NCBI RefSeq assembly: GCF_022024275.1
Contig: NZ_CP091804.1
Span: 3,180,501 to 3,244,500, forward strand
DNA length: 64,000 nucleotides
Direction: 5' to 3'
Source of the DNA: Sphingopyxis sp. BSN-002
GTDB lineage: Bacteria > Pseudomonadota > Alphaproteobacteria > Sphingomonadales > Sphingomonadaceae
Numbering within the stretch: the stretch's first letter is position 1; every line of letters begins with the position of its first letter. Under the pieces are notes generated by a model. The model searched no databases, was not told the DNA's origin, and saw nothing but the letters and a program-made list of their open reading frames with translations. Positions 1 through 8,002 of the stretch are shown here, piece by piece. The position numbers were made by a program, and so were the translations under genes.

Positions 1-2451
1 GACCAGCTCGTCGGCGGAGATCGGCCGGCTCCACTGGCTGACGTCCCACTGGCATCCGCCGTCGATGCCGCCTGCGACAGCGCCGCGTGTTCCCGTCGAC
101 GGCAGGATACCCCCGCGCACAGGCAGATTCTCGCCCAGCCCGAAATATTCGCGCGTCCCGTTCGACGGCGGCGTCTGCCGCGCGTTGCGGAACGAGAGCG
201 CCGACACGGCCGTGCTCGGGCGCGTCGAGCGGCCCAGCCACGCGATCTGGCGCATGTCGAACGCGTCGGCATTCGGATCGCCCACCCGCTGCTCATAGGC
301 CGCGAGCCCCTGATCCGAGGTGATCAGCAGGTTGATCGGCAACCGCAGCATCGCGCCGTCGGGCTCGAAGATCAGATGCGGTACGCCCGGCAACCGGTCG
401 GCGACCGGCGCAAAGAGCTGCGTGTAGAGCTTGCGTGCGGTCAGCGCGTCGAAGGGATAGGTGACGCGCTTGCCATTCTCGACGATCGAGATCGTCGACC
501 GGATGCTGTCGACCGCATTCTCGAGGCCCTGCGTGCTGATATCGGCCTTCCACAGCTGCGCGCTGCCGTTGCCGATCAGCATGGAATATACCGAATCGCC
601 GACGACCAGCATCTTGAGATAGGCCTCGTCGGGCTTCAGCACCTGCTGCAGTTCGGCAAGGTCGAGCTTGCCCGGCGCAACGACGCGATATTGCGGGTAG
701 GCGGATAGTTTCGCGACCGTTTCGGCCTGCTGGAACGACAGGTTGTCGAGCTGGGTCTTGAGGTCGGCGCGCAAGGCATTGACCTCGGGCGAGGTCGGCA
801 GCTGGGCGAGGCGGGCATCCTCGATCCGCGCGCGTTCGATGTCGCGGTTGAGCGTCGTCGCCTGGCGGAACAGACGCGAGCCGTCGTCGCTGCCCGCCGA
901 CAGTTCGCGTGCGAGCATCGCCTGTGTGTCGGCGACGCCGGGGCGCACCTGCAGCTGGCTTGCGACGAAAAAGTCCTGCACCGCCGCCGGATCGGTCGCG
1001 GCGCGGTCGGCGAGCAGCTTGTAATAGGGCGCCATCATGTTCGCCATGCCCGTCGTCGAGCGCTGCGAGCCGGCGAGCGCCGTCACCACGTCGCGATAGA
1101 TGCCGAGCGCCTTGTCGTTCTGATCATGGCGCGTGAGGAAAGCCGCATAACGCGCGCGCGCCGAGGCGAGTGCATTGGTCTCGGGATATTCGACCGCGAG
1201 CGCCGCAATCGATTCCTGGAAGCGCGCGTCTGCCGCGCCATTATCTCCGAGCGCCTCCTCGGCCAGCGCGAGTTCGCCGAGCATCTGCGAACGCAGCCGG
1301 ACGATCGAGGTCACACGGCCTTCGCGGACTGCAAGCGCGTCGCTGAGCCCCTTGAGCTGAGCCGTCTTTGCCGCCTGCGCATTGCCGCGCAGCCGCTCGA
1401 CCGTGCCGAGCAGATGCGTCGCCTGCGCATCGATGATCTGTGCGCGTTCGAGCGGGGTCAGCCGTTCGCGGTCGCCGGTCTGGCGTACCGCGCGGGCGTT
1501 GTTGCCGCTGTTGACGCCGGCGACGATCTCGGGCGTCAGCGTCACCGCGCCGCCCTCGACCGTCACCGCGTTGGTCAGCGGCGGGATCGGTGTCTGGAGC
1601 AGGGCCGCGGCGCCATCGTAGTCGCGCTGGTTCAGCGCATGGATCGCACGGAAATTGCGGCGGAGGCGGAGTTGCACCGGGTCACTCGTCGGGATCGCCT
1701 CGACTTCGCTGAACAGCCGCTCGGCTTCGGCGAACTCGCCGAGGTTCGAGCGCTGGAGCGCGCGATTGAGCGTGAATTCGGTGGGGTCGAGATCGCCCGC
1801 GGCCTGATCCTCGAGCGCGCGGCGCGACAGCGCCTCGAAGAATTCGGCGGCCTCGGCATAATCGCCGCTGTGGTTGCGCCGGTATCCCTCGGCAAGCGCC
1901 TTGTCGACGTCGATCGTCCCCGCGAGCGTGCGGGCGAAGCCGTCGCTGCCGCCGACCGATGTCGTCGCGACGTTGATCTTGCCGGGAACGACCTTGCGTT
2001 GCCGGATCGATTCGAGCGCGAGGTTCAGCGCATCATTATACGCCGTGAAACCCTCGACGGTGTAGGTCGTCTCGCCGCCGGCCTCGACGCGCGTCGTCCA
2101 GCCGACATTGCTGTCCTTGACGGTGCAGGTGTTGCCGTCGACGCAGACGATCGTGCCGCTGCGGCCGCGGTCGATCCGGGCGCGCGCCTGCTCGGGGGTG
2201 TCGCGGAGCATGCGGACATAACCGACCGGCTGGCTCGCATCGCGGCAGACGATCAGCCAGGCACGGTCGAACATGCCTTTGATCACGGAGTCGCGAACGG
2301 TTGCCTGCACTTCGCAGAGCGAGCCACCCTGATCGCCGATCGAAAAGCTGTCGCGGGTCGTCGGATCGCCGACCTGCGCCTGCGCGGCACCGGGCGCGGC
2401 CAATGCCAGCGCCGCCAGAACCGGCAGAAAATACGGACGTCGAGCGGTCAT
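1..2451 (-). CDS. CHAT-domain protein with TPR repeats (3' end beyond window)
   Basis: Continuous minus-strand frame of 817 codons from an ATG at 2451 to the left edge; the C-terminus is missing. The N-terminus is a signal peptide (positive start, Leu/Ala-rich core, GAAQAQ cleavage region), so the protein is probably periplasmic or outer-membrane exposed. The middle consists of helical repeat units rich in Ala, Glu and Leu with tetratricopeptide spacing. From about residue 600 the sequence fits the start of a CHAT domain (caspase-HetF-associated with TPRs): a helix, a YLKMLVV-type strand, a tyrosine-containing VTYPFDALT stretch and an MLRLPINLLI segment matching the family's L-P-x-x-L block. 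The catalytic His and Cys cannot be judged because the domain is truncated. Secreted CHAT-TPR proteins are common in sphingomonads, but their substrates are mostly unknown. The large plus-strand frame opposite is a GC shadow. Confidence 0.82.
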   Translation of the reverse strand, partial: MTARRPYFLPVLAALALAAPGAAQAQVGDPTTRDSFSIGDQGGSLCEVQATVRDSVIKGMFDRAWLIVCRDASQPVGYVRMLRDTPEQARARIDRGRSGTIVCVDGNTCTVKDSNVGWTTRVEAGGETTYTVEGFTAYNDALNLALESIRQRKVVPGKINVATTSVGGSDGFARTLAGTIDVDKALAEGYRRNHSGDYAEAAEFFEALSRRALEDQAAGDLDPTEFTLNRALQRSNLGEFAEAERLFSEVEAIPTSDPVQLRLRRNFRAIHALNQRDYDGAAALLQTPIPPLTNAVTVEGGAVTLTPEIVAGVNSGNNARAVRQTGDRERLTPLERAQIIDAQATHLLGTVERLRGNAQAAKTAQLKGLSDALAVREGRVTSIVRLRSQMLGELALAEEALGDNGAADARFQESIAALAVEYPETNALASARARYAAFLTRHDQNDKALGIYRDVVTALAGSQRSTTGMANMMAPYYKLLADRAATDPAAVQDFFVASQLQVRPGVADTQAMLARELSAGSDDGSRLFRQATTLNRDIERARIEDARLAQLPTSPEVNALRADLKTQLDNLSFQQAETVAKLSAYPQYRVVAPGKLDLAELQQVLKPDEAYLKMLVVGDSVYSMLIGNGSAQLWKADISTQGLENAVDSIRSTISIVENGKRVTYPFDALTARKLYTQLFAPVADRLPGVPHLIFEPDGAMLRLPINLLITSDQGLAAYEQRVGDPNADAFDMRQIAWLGRSTRPSTAVSALSFRNARQTPPSNGTREYFGLGENLPVRGGILPSTGTRGAVAGGIDGGCQWDVSQWSRPISADELV

Positions 2452-2666
2452 TACCAAATCCCCCAAAGCAAGCTTCAAGGCGCCGTGCCCGCGTGTCGTG
2501 GCGGCAAGGCGCAGTCTTCAGTGCTGCGGTACGACCCATTCCCGTCGACGCGGACCCTAAACCCATCATTCGAAAAAGGGAAGTGATCTGCGGCACACTG
2601 CCTTGCGCGCTTTGGCACACCGACCTATCTGGACCGGGAACCCCTATTTTCCGGCGAGGAACAAAG

Positions 2667-2993
2667 ATGAGCGCATTCGACGATCGTGAACGGGCATTCG
2701 AGGCGAAGTTCGCCCGCGACCAGGAAGTGCAGTTCCGCATCACCGCGCGCCGCAACCGTCTCGTCGGCGAATGGGCTGCCGAACGCATGGGCCTGACCCC
2801 CGAGGAAACCGACGCTTATGCGAAGGCGGTCGTCCAGGCCGATTTCGAGGAAGCCGGCGACGAGGATGTGATCCGCAAGCTGGCGGGCGACCTGACGGCT
2901 GCAAGCGTCGAGATCAGCGATGCCGAGATTCGTTCGGTCCTGAACGACAAGACGGCCGAGGCGCGCCGCCAGTTCATGGACAGCCAGAGCTGA
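2667..2993 (+). CDS. DUF1476 protein, ATPase-inhibitor zeta-subunit family
   Basis: 108 residues, strongly charged, starting with the MSAFDDRERAFEAKFA block typical of DUF1476. In Paracoccus this family is the zeta subunit that binds F1-ATPase and blocks ATP hydrolysis through its N-terminal helix; other alphaproteobacterial members inhibit weakly or not at all, so the role here is inferred. The chosen ATG follows a GGCGAGGA ribosome-binding site 5-6 bases upstream; a longer upstream frame has no such support. The bolA-like gene follows after 10 bases and the glutaredoxin gene comes next, an order common in alphaproteobacteria and probably co-transcribed. Confidence 0.88.
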   Translation: MSAFDDRERAFEAKFARDQEVQFRITARRNRLVGEWAAERMGLTPEETDAYAKAVVQADFEEAGDEDVIRKLAGDLTAASVEISDAEIRSVLNDKTAEARRQFMDSQS

Positions 2994-3003
2994 GGCGACG
3001 ATC

Positions 3004-3237
3004 ATGGGCATGCGGCAGGACGATCTGAAGGCGATGATCGAGGCGGCGTTTCCGGACGCCGCGGTTTCGATCACCGACCTTGCGGGCGATAACGACCATT
3101 ATGCGGCGCATGTCGTCAGCGAATCCTTCCGCGGGATGAGCCGCGTTGCGCAGCACAAGGCGGTGTATGCGGCGCTTGGCGGACGCATGGGCGGCGAACT
3201 TCATGCCTTGCAATTGACGACTGCCGTTCCTTCATAA
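3004..3237 (+). CDS. BolA/IbaG family protein
   Basis: 77 residues with the compact BolA fold: an N-terminal helix, a strand region, the conserved D-x-x-H-Y-x-x-x-V-V-S segment ([11 protein letters not shown]) and an R-V-A-Q-H-K helix, ending in L-x-L-T-T. BolA proteins bind a [2Fe-2S] cluster together with monothiol CGFS glutaredoxins, and such a glutaredoxin is encoded 50 bases downstream, so this is very probably the partner pair in iron-sulfur trafficking or iron sensing. The length matches the short IbaG/BolA2 type rather than E. coli BolA. The start ATG lies 10 bases after the DUF1476 stop. Confidence 0.92.
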   Translation: MGMRQDDLKAMIEAAFPDAAVSITDLAGDNDHYAAHVVSESFRGMSRVAQHKAVYAALGGRMGGELHALQLTTAVPS

Positions 3238-3287
3238 GGGGCATATCCCTTTCAAGCGGCGCAACGGCGCCCGACCGGAGACTGTAC

Positions 3288-3620
3288 ATGAGCGATCCCG
3301 CCACCCACGACCGCATTGCCAAGCTGGTCGCCGATCACCCCGTTCTGCTGTTCATGAAGGGCACGCCGCTCTTTCCGCAGTGCGGCTTTTCCTCGCGCGC
3401 GATCGCGATGCTCGACCGCCTCGGTATCGAATATGACACCGTCGACGTGCTGCAGGACATGGAAGTCCGTCAGGGCATCAAGGAATTTTCGGACTGGCCG
3501 ACGATCCCCCAGCTCTATGTGAAGGGCGAATTCGTCGGCGGCAGCGACATCATGATGGAAATGTGGGAAGCCGGCGAGCTGCACCAGCTGATGGACGGCG
3601 TCCCGACCCGCGCTGCCTGA
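3288..3620 (+). CDS. grxD: Monothiol glutaredoxin, Grx4 family
   Basis: 110 residues with the signature C-G-F-S active site (Cys32), the KGTP motif just before it, and the W-P-T-I-P-Q-L-Y and G-G-S-D glutathione-binding segments. CGFS glutaredoxins do not act mainly as thiol reductants; they bind a glutathione-ligated [2Fe-2S] cluster as dimers or with BolA proteins and pass clusters to acceptors. The gene directly follows the BolA-family gene, supporting a joint function. ATG at 3288 is preceded by a GGAG ribosome-binding site and gives the family's usual length. Confidence 0.95.
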   Translation: MSDPATHDRIAKLVADHPVLLFMKGTPLFPQCGFSSRAIAMLDRLGIEYDTVDVLQDMEVRQGIKEFSDWPTIPQLYVKGEFVGGSDIMMEMWEAGELHQLMDGVPTRAA

Positions 3621-3716
3621 GCGAATGCGCCGCGCCCGGCGCCTGTCTGTAACGTCTCGACGATTGCCATCGTATCTGGGACATAGGACCGGTAACCATC
3701 AAGGGCGCAGCGCTTC

Positions 3717-5444
3717 GTGATCCTCTTTCTTCTTGCCTATCTCGGCGGCGCGCTGACGATCGTCAGCCCGTGCATTCTGCCGGTGCTTCCGTTCGTTTTC
3801 GCCCGGGCGGACCAGCCTTTCGTCAAGAGCGGGCTTCCGATGCTCCTCGGCATGGCGGTCACCTTCGCCGCCGTGGCGACGCTGGCGGTGGTCGGCGGAA
3901 GCTGGGTCGTCGAGGCGAACAATTACGGGCGCATCGCCGCGCTCGTCATCCTCGGCCTGTTCGGGCTGCTGCTTCTCTTTCCTTCACTTGCCGACCGCGC
4001 GACGCGGCCGCTCGTCGCGCTCGGCGCTCGGCTGTCGCGAAATGCGGGGCAGGACGGCGGCGGTTCGTCTTTCCTCTCTTCGCTGCTGCTTGGCGTCGCT
4101 ACCGGCTTGCTCTGGGCGCCGTGCGCCGGGCCGGTGCTCGGCCTCCTGCTCACCGGCGCGGCGCTGAACGGCGCGAGCGCGCAGACCTCGCTGCTACTGC
4201 TCGCTTATGCGCTCGGCGCGGCGACGTCGCTCGCGCTGGCGCTGCTGGTTGGCGGTCGCGTCTTCGCGGCGATGAAGCGCTCGATCCGCGCGGGAGAATG
4301 GGTACGCAAGGCGCTCGGCGTCGCGGTACTCGCGGGCGTCGTCGCGATCGGCCTCGGTCTCGATACCGGACTGCTCACCCGCCTGTCGCTCGCCAGCACC
4401 GCGCGCTTCGAGCAGGGATTGCTAGACCGCCTGCACCCCGAGGGCGCGATGCCCAAGGATATGCCGGGCGCCGACGCCCTCGCCGACAAGGGGCCGTTTC
4501 CTTCGCTTGCCGGCGCAACCGGCTGGATGAATTCGCCGCCGCTCACGACCGAAAGCCTGCGCGGCAAGGTCGTGCTGATCGATTTCTGGACCTATTCGTG
4601 CATCAACTGCCTGCGCACCATTCCCTATGTGAAGGCGTGGCAGGAGAAATATCGCGACAAAGGGTTTGTGGTGATCGGCGTTCATACCCCCGAATTCGCG
4701 TTCGAGCGCGATCCGGACAATGTCGCGAAGGCGATCAGGGATCTCGGCATCACCTATCCGGTCGCGCTCGACAATCGCTATGCGATCTGGCGCGGCTTCG
4801 ACAATAAATATTGGCCGGCGCATTATTTCATCGACGCGAAAGGCCGCATCCGCGCCGCGCGCTTCGGCGAAGGGCATCATGAGGAATCGGAAAAGATCAT
4901 CCAGCGGCTGATTGCCGAAAACGGCGGCGCACTCGGCGCGATGGACACCGCTCTGGTCGATGCGAAAGGTGTCGGCGAGGGCGAGAGCACGCGCAAGGAC
5001 CGCTCGCCTGAAACCTATGTCGGTTACGACCGTGCCGCGAATTTCGTCTCGCCCGGCGGCTTCGTCCGTGATGCGGTGCATGATTATGCGGTGCCCACGC
5101 TCGCCAGCCGCAACGACTGGGCGCTGGGCGGCCAGTGGACCATCGGCGGCGAACATGGCGTGTCGGCCGCTCCCGGCGCGCGCATCGCCTTCCGCTTCCG
5201 CGGCCGCGACCTGCACCTCGTCCTCGGCGCAGCGGATGCCAAAAGGCCGGTGCGCTTTCGCGTGACGCTCGACGGCAAGGCGCCGGGCGCCGACCACGGG
5301 CTCGATATCGACGCAAAGGGCAACGGCACGGTGACCGGCCAGCGGCTCTATCAGCTCGTGCGGCAGCAGGGGCCGCAGGACAGGACGTTCCAGATCGAGT
5401 TTCTCGATCCCGGCGTCCAGGCTTTCGCCTTCACCTTCGGCTGA
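3717..5444 (+). CDS. DipZ-like CcdA/DsbD membrane domain fused to a periplasmic thioredoxin-like domain
   Basis: 575 residues starting at a GTG. Residues 1-225 form a CcdA-type membrane domain with the two redox cysteines in SPC (Cys19) and APC (Cys136). A thioredoxin-like domain follows from about residue 260 with the active site C-I-N-C (295-298), in the TlpA/DipZ style W-T-Y-S-C-I-N-C. The last 150 or so residues resemble the beta-sandwich C-terminal domain of mycobacterial DipZ (SPGGFVRD, GGQWTIGGEH). The protein should carry electrons from cytoplasmic thioredoxin across the membrane to periplasmic disulfides; the substrate is unknown. It is followed by a strong GC hairpin and appears monocistronic. 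Confidence 0.9.
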   Translation: MILFLLAYLGGALTIVSPCILPVLPFVFARADQPFVKSGLPMLLGMAVTFAAVATLAVVGGSWVVEANNYGRIAALVILGLFGLLLLFPSLADRATRPLVALGARLSRNAGQDGGGSSFLSSLLLGVATGLLWAPCAGPVLGLLLTGAALNGASAQTSLLLLAYALGAATSLALALLVGGRVFAAMKRSIRAGEWVRKALGVAVLAGVVAIGLGLDTGLLTRLSLASTARFEQGLLDRLHPEGAMPKDMPGADALADKGPFPSLAGATGWMNSPPLTTESLRGKVVLIDFWTYSCINCLRTIPYVKAWQEKYRDKGFVVIGVHTPEFAFERDPDNVAKAIRDLGITYPVALDNRYAIWRGFDNKYWPAHYFIDAKGRIRAARFGEGHHEESEKIIQRLIAENGGALGAMDTALVDAKGVGEGESTRKDRSPETYVGYDRAANFVSPGGFVRDAVHDYAVPTLASRNDWALGGQWTIGGEHGVSAAPGARIAFRFRGRDLHLVLGAADAKRPVRFRVTLDGKAPGADHGLDIDAKGNGTVTGQRLYQLVRQQGPQDRTFQIEFLDPGVQAFAFTFG

Positions 5445-5465
5445 TTTTTTCCGGACAAAAGCATC

Positions 5466-5500
5466 CGGGGGGCGGGGCCTTTCGGCCGCTCCGCCCCCCG
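5466..5500 (+). terminator. GC-rich stem-loop after the dipZ-like gene
   Basis: A perfect 10-bp inverted repeat, CGGGGGGCGG (5466-5475) with CCGCCCCCCG (5491-5500), begins 21 bases after the stop codon at 5444; inner GGCC bases can extend the stem. Only three T follow, so it may work as a weak intrinsic terminator or as a 3' stabiliser. Confidence 0.55.
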
Positions 5501-5728
5501 TTTGCGTCGGGGGCAAGTGGGGAATTTCCGGAGTGGGGGCAGGGGACATCAGGGACCAGACCGATGCCCCCCACCGCTCCATTGAGCGGAACACTCGGGA
5601 ACGTCTTATACCATACAAACCGCGTGCCAATTTGCCGCCTTCGCGGATTTCGGCGGGACACGCTGGTTAGCGATTCCTTACCGGCTCCCGCGGCTGTCAA
5701 AATTCCCGACACATCGCCCGCACCGCCA

Positions 5729-5756
5729 CGTTCAGGCTCGTTCAGGAAGCGTTCAG
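5729..5756 (+). repeat. Three phased CGTTCAG direct repeats
   Basis: CGTTCAG begins at 5729, 5739 and 5750, so the copies are 10 and 11 bases apart, about one helical turn. Such phasing is typical of tandem binding by an activator such as an OmpR/PhoB-type response regulator. The repeats end 7 bases before the BlaI-type palindrome, where an activator next to a promoter would sit. The binding protein is unknown. Confidence 0.5.
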
Positions 5757-5762
5757 CCGAAT

Positions 5763-5778
5763 GACTACATTTGTAGTC
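5763..5778 (+). promoter_or_regulatory. BlaI/MecI-type operator
   Basis: GACTACATTTGTAGTC is two perfect 7-base arms around a 2-base centre and contains the TACA-NN-TGTA core recognised by BlaI/MecI repressors. It lies 37 bases before the start of the BlaI-family gene, so autoregulation of the repressor/M56 operon is the natural reading. Confidence 0.85.
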
Positions 5779-5815
5779 GTATTGCAGGTCAACGCCGAAG
5801 GGAGGGGTTTCCGAT

Positions 5816-6184
5816 ATGGCGGAAAGAGCAAGCGATTCCGAAATGCAGGTCCTGTCGGCGCTGTGGGAAGAGGCGCCGCAAACGGCGGCCGATCTGACCC
5901 GGCGCATCGGCAAGATCAACGGCTGGACGCAGGCGACGGTGAAAACCCTGCTTGCGCGGCTGGTTCAGAAGGGCGCGGTCACGGCCGAAGCCGACGGCCG
6001 CCGCTATCTCTATAGTCCCGCCGTCGAACGCGCCGCCGCCGTTGGCGAGGAATCGCAGCGCTTCGTCGATCGCCTCTTCGGTGGCCGGGTCAGCCCGATG
6101 ATCGCGCATCTCGCCGAACGCGAGGCGCTGTCGGATGCCGACATTGCCGAGATCGAGGCGCTGCTCCGGAAACTCAAGTCGTGA
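5816..6184 (+). CDS. BlaI/MecI/CopY family transcriptional repressor
   Basis: 122 residues, the family's usual size. The N-terminal winged helix has the typical opening (SDSEMQVLSALWE), an A-A-D-L turn, a recognition helix T-Q-A-T-V-K-T-L-L-A-R-L and a wing G-R-R-Y-L-Y; the C-terminus is a dimerisation helix. Family members repress until cleaved after a signal from an M56 membrane peptidase, which is encoded next with a 4-base GTGA overlap. A matching palindromic operator lies just upstream. No beta-lactamase gene is adjacent, so the controlled process is not evident. The ATG follows a GGGAGG ribosome-binding site. Confidence 0.93.
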   Translation: MAERASDSEMQVLSALWEEAPQTAADLTRRIGKINGWTQATVKTLLARLVQKGAVTAEADGRRYLYSPAVERAAAVGEESQRFVDRLFGGRVSPMIAHLAEREALSDADIAEIEALLRKLKS

Positions 6185-7872
6185 GCGGCGACATGATCCT
6201 GCAGGTCTGGGGTGACACGATGGTCACCACTGCTGCCCTCGTCCTTGCGGTGCTGCTGATCCGCAAGCCCTTCGCCCGCCATTTCGGCCCTCAGCTTACC
6301 TATATGCTCTGGCTCGTGCCCGCGCTGCGGCTGCTGCTGCCGCCGCTGCCGTTTGCCGACCCGGTCCAGCCAGCCGCGGCGCTTCCCGCGAGCGAAATCG
6401 TCTATCTGGTTCCCGCCGATGCGATGGCCGAAGCATCTGTTGCCTCGGCGCCCGCATGGTCGTTCGCCGACGCGCTTCCCTATATTTTCGGGCTGTGGGT
6501 CGCGGGCGTCCTGTTCGTGCTTGCCTCGGCATGGCTCGCGCATCGCCGTTTCCTTCGCGAAACGCTGGGAGAAGCGGTCGAACTCGAACCGATCGGTACG
6601 ATCCGGCTGGTGATGACCGGCGCGGTTGACGGGCCGGTCGCCTTCGGCCTTTGGCGCCGCTTCGTCGCGGTTCCGCAGGATTTCTTCGGCCGCTACGCCG
6701 CCGAAGAGCGCGCGCTCGCGATCGACCACGAACTGGCGCACCACCGCCATGGCGACCTCTGGGCGAATGCCGCGGCGCTGCTGTTGCTCGCGTCGCAATG
6801 GTTCAACCCCTTCGCCTGGCGCGCAATCCGCGCCTTCCGTTTCGATCAGGAGGCGGCATGCGATGCGCGCGTCCTGACGATGACCGACGAGGCACCCCGT
6901 GACCTGCGTACGGCCCGTTATGCCACCGCGATTGCGAAGGCGGCGGTCGGGTCGCGGCTGTCGCTTGCGGCGCCGATGGCGGTTCACGACAATCTGCAGG
7001 AGAGACTGACGATGCTTATGAGGGAGGATATTTCGAGGAAGCGCGGCCTGATCGGCAAGCTGCTGGTGGGCGGTGCGACGCTTGCCGTGCTTGCGACGAC
7101 CGCGACGCTGGTGCCTGCGGCGACGGCCAAGGCGCAGGCCGACATTGCCGAGCCGCCGGCGCCTCCCGCGCCGCCGTCCGCACCCGACGCGCCGCTGCCG
7201 CCCGAACCTCCTGCGGCGGGTGACATGTCGAACGTCATGATCTTCACCGACGTGCAGGACGGCGATGCGGCGAAGGACAAGGACGGCAAGAAGCGCGAAG
7301 TCCATCGTATCGTCATCCGCCGCGACGGCGATGGCGAGGGCGACGGGCATCCCGCGATGATGCTCGCTCCCGCCGATGGCAAGTTCAAGCGCGTCGAAAT
7401 CCGCACGCCGGGCAGCCTGTCGCGCGACGATGTGCTCGCGACGCTGAAGGAACAGGGCGTGACCGGCGCGCAGGCCGAGGCGATCGCCGACAAGCTCGAG
7501 GCCAAGCGCCGTGAGCGTATCCGCACCGTCATGGCGCCGATGCCGCCGATGCCGCCCATGCCGGCAATGCCGCACGCTGCATGGGGCACGTTCGACGGCA
7601 AGGCGATGGTGATCGGCAAGTGCGGCGACGGGTCGAAGGCTGCGCCGCTGGTCAACCGCGAGGAAGCGAGCGGGGACAAGCGCCAGCGCGTCTATATGAT
7701 CCGCTGCGGCGACACGGCCGAGAACAAGGCCGCGCGCCTCTCGGCGCTCAAGAAGGCGCGCGAGGGCTTCAGCAAGGGCGAAGCCGCCCGTGGCCTGTCC
7801 GAGGACATGCGCGCCAAGGTGGCCGCCGACCTCGACAAGGCGATCGCCGAGCTCGAAAAATCAGGCGGCTAG
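6181..7872 (+). CDS. M56 family (BlaR1-like) membrane metallopeptidase
   Basis: 563 residues, GTG start overlapping the repressor stop. Hydrophobic segments lie near residues 15-27, 39-55, 97-118 and 195-208, and the zinc-binding H-E-L-A-H motif is at 183-187 in a cytoplasmic loop, as in BlaR1/MecR1. Another hydrophobic segment near 290-310 leads to an external part with Pro-rich linkers (about 318-345 and a P-M-P-P-M-P run near 453-464) and a Lys/Glu-rich C-terminus. No penicillin-binding sensor domain with S-x-x-K and K-T-G motifs is seen, so the signal is probably not a beta-lactam bound in BlaR1 fashion. The neighbouring repressor is the expected cleavage target. Confidence 0.88.
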   Translation: MSGDMILQVWGDTMVTTAALVLAVLLIRKPFARHFGPQLTYMLWLVPALRLLLPPLPFADPVQPAAALPASEIVYLVPADAMAEASVASAPAWSFADALPYIFGLWVAGVLFVLASAWLAHRRFLRETLGEAVELEPIGTIRLVMTGAVDGPVAFGLWRRFVAVPQDFFGRYAAEERALAIDHELAHHRHGDLWANAAALLLLASQWFNPFAWRAIRAFRFDQEAACDARVLTMTDEAPRDLRTARYATAIAKAAVGSRLSLAAPMAVHDNLQERLTMLMREDISRKRGLIGKLLVGGATLAVLATTATLVPAATAKAQADIAEPPAPPAPPSAPDAPLPPEPPAAGDMSNVMIFTDVQDGDAAKDKDGKKREVHRIVIRRDGDGEGDGHPAMMLAPADGKFKRVEIRTPGSLSRDDVLATLKEQGVTGAQAEAIADKLEAKRRERIRTVMAPMPPMPPMPAMPHAAWGTFDGKAMVIGKCGDGSKAAPLVNREEASGDKRQRVYMIRCGDTAENKAARLSALKKAREGFSKGEAARGLSEDMRAKVAADLDKAIAELEKSGG

Positions 7873-7932
7873 GGGCCTGACGGCTTTGGTGTCGGCCCCC
7901 ATTCCCCGGTGGGGCCGATGGCAGGGGCGGGG

Positions 7933-7964
7933 AAAGGGAGCGGCGTCATGACCGCTCCCTTTTT
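7933..7964 (+). terminator. Intrinsic terminator of the BlaI/M56 operon
   Basis: Stem AAAGGGAGCGG with CCGCTCCCTTT around an 8-base loop, running into five T at 7960-7964, about 60 bases after the M56 stop codon. The A and T tracts make it nearly symmetric. Confidence 0.85.
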
Positions 7965-8002
7965 CGCGTCTCGCCCTTTTCCTTTGCGGGCGGCAATGCC
8001 AC

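Larger units (their letters stand above)
5501..5815. promoter_or_regulatory. Upstream regulatory region of the BlaI/M56 operon
   Basis: The gap between the dipZ-like gene and the repressor gene is 371 bases and holds no credible gene. Apart from the terminator-like hairpin at its start it contains three phased direct repeats and a BlaI-type palindrome (separate entries). The section from 5501 to about 5725 shows no clear element. No confident -35/-10 pair could be assigned; a TACATT hexamer at 5766-5771 inside the palindrome could serve as -10. Confidence 0.5.

Noticed and set aside
1126-2586. Plus-strand frame of 486 codons
   Set aside because: It lies opposite the CHAT/TPR gene, its translation is Arg/Ala-rich with no motif, and the minus frame has signal peptide, TPRs and CHAT features.
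5816-7872. Beta-lactam resistance operon
   Set aside because: Despite BlaI/BlaR1 similarity there is no beta-lactamase or PBP2a-like gene next to it and the M56 protein lacks the penicillin-sensing domain.
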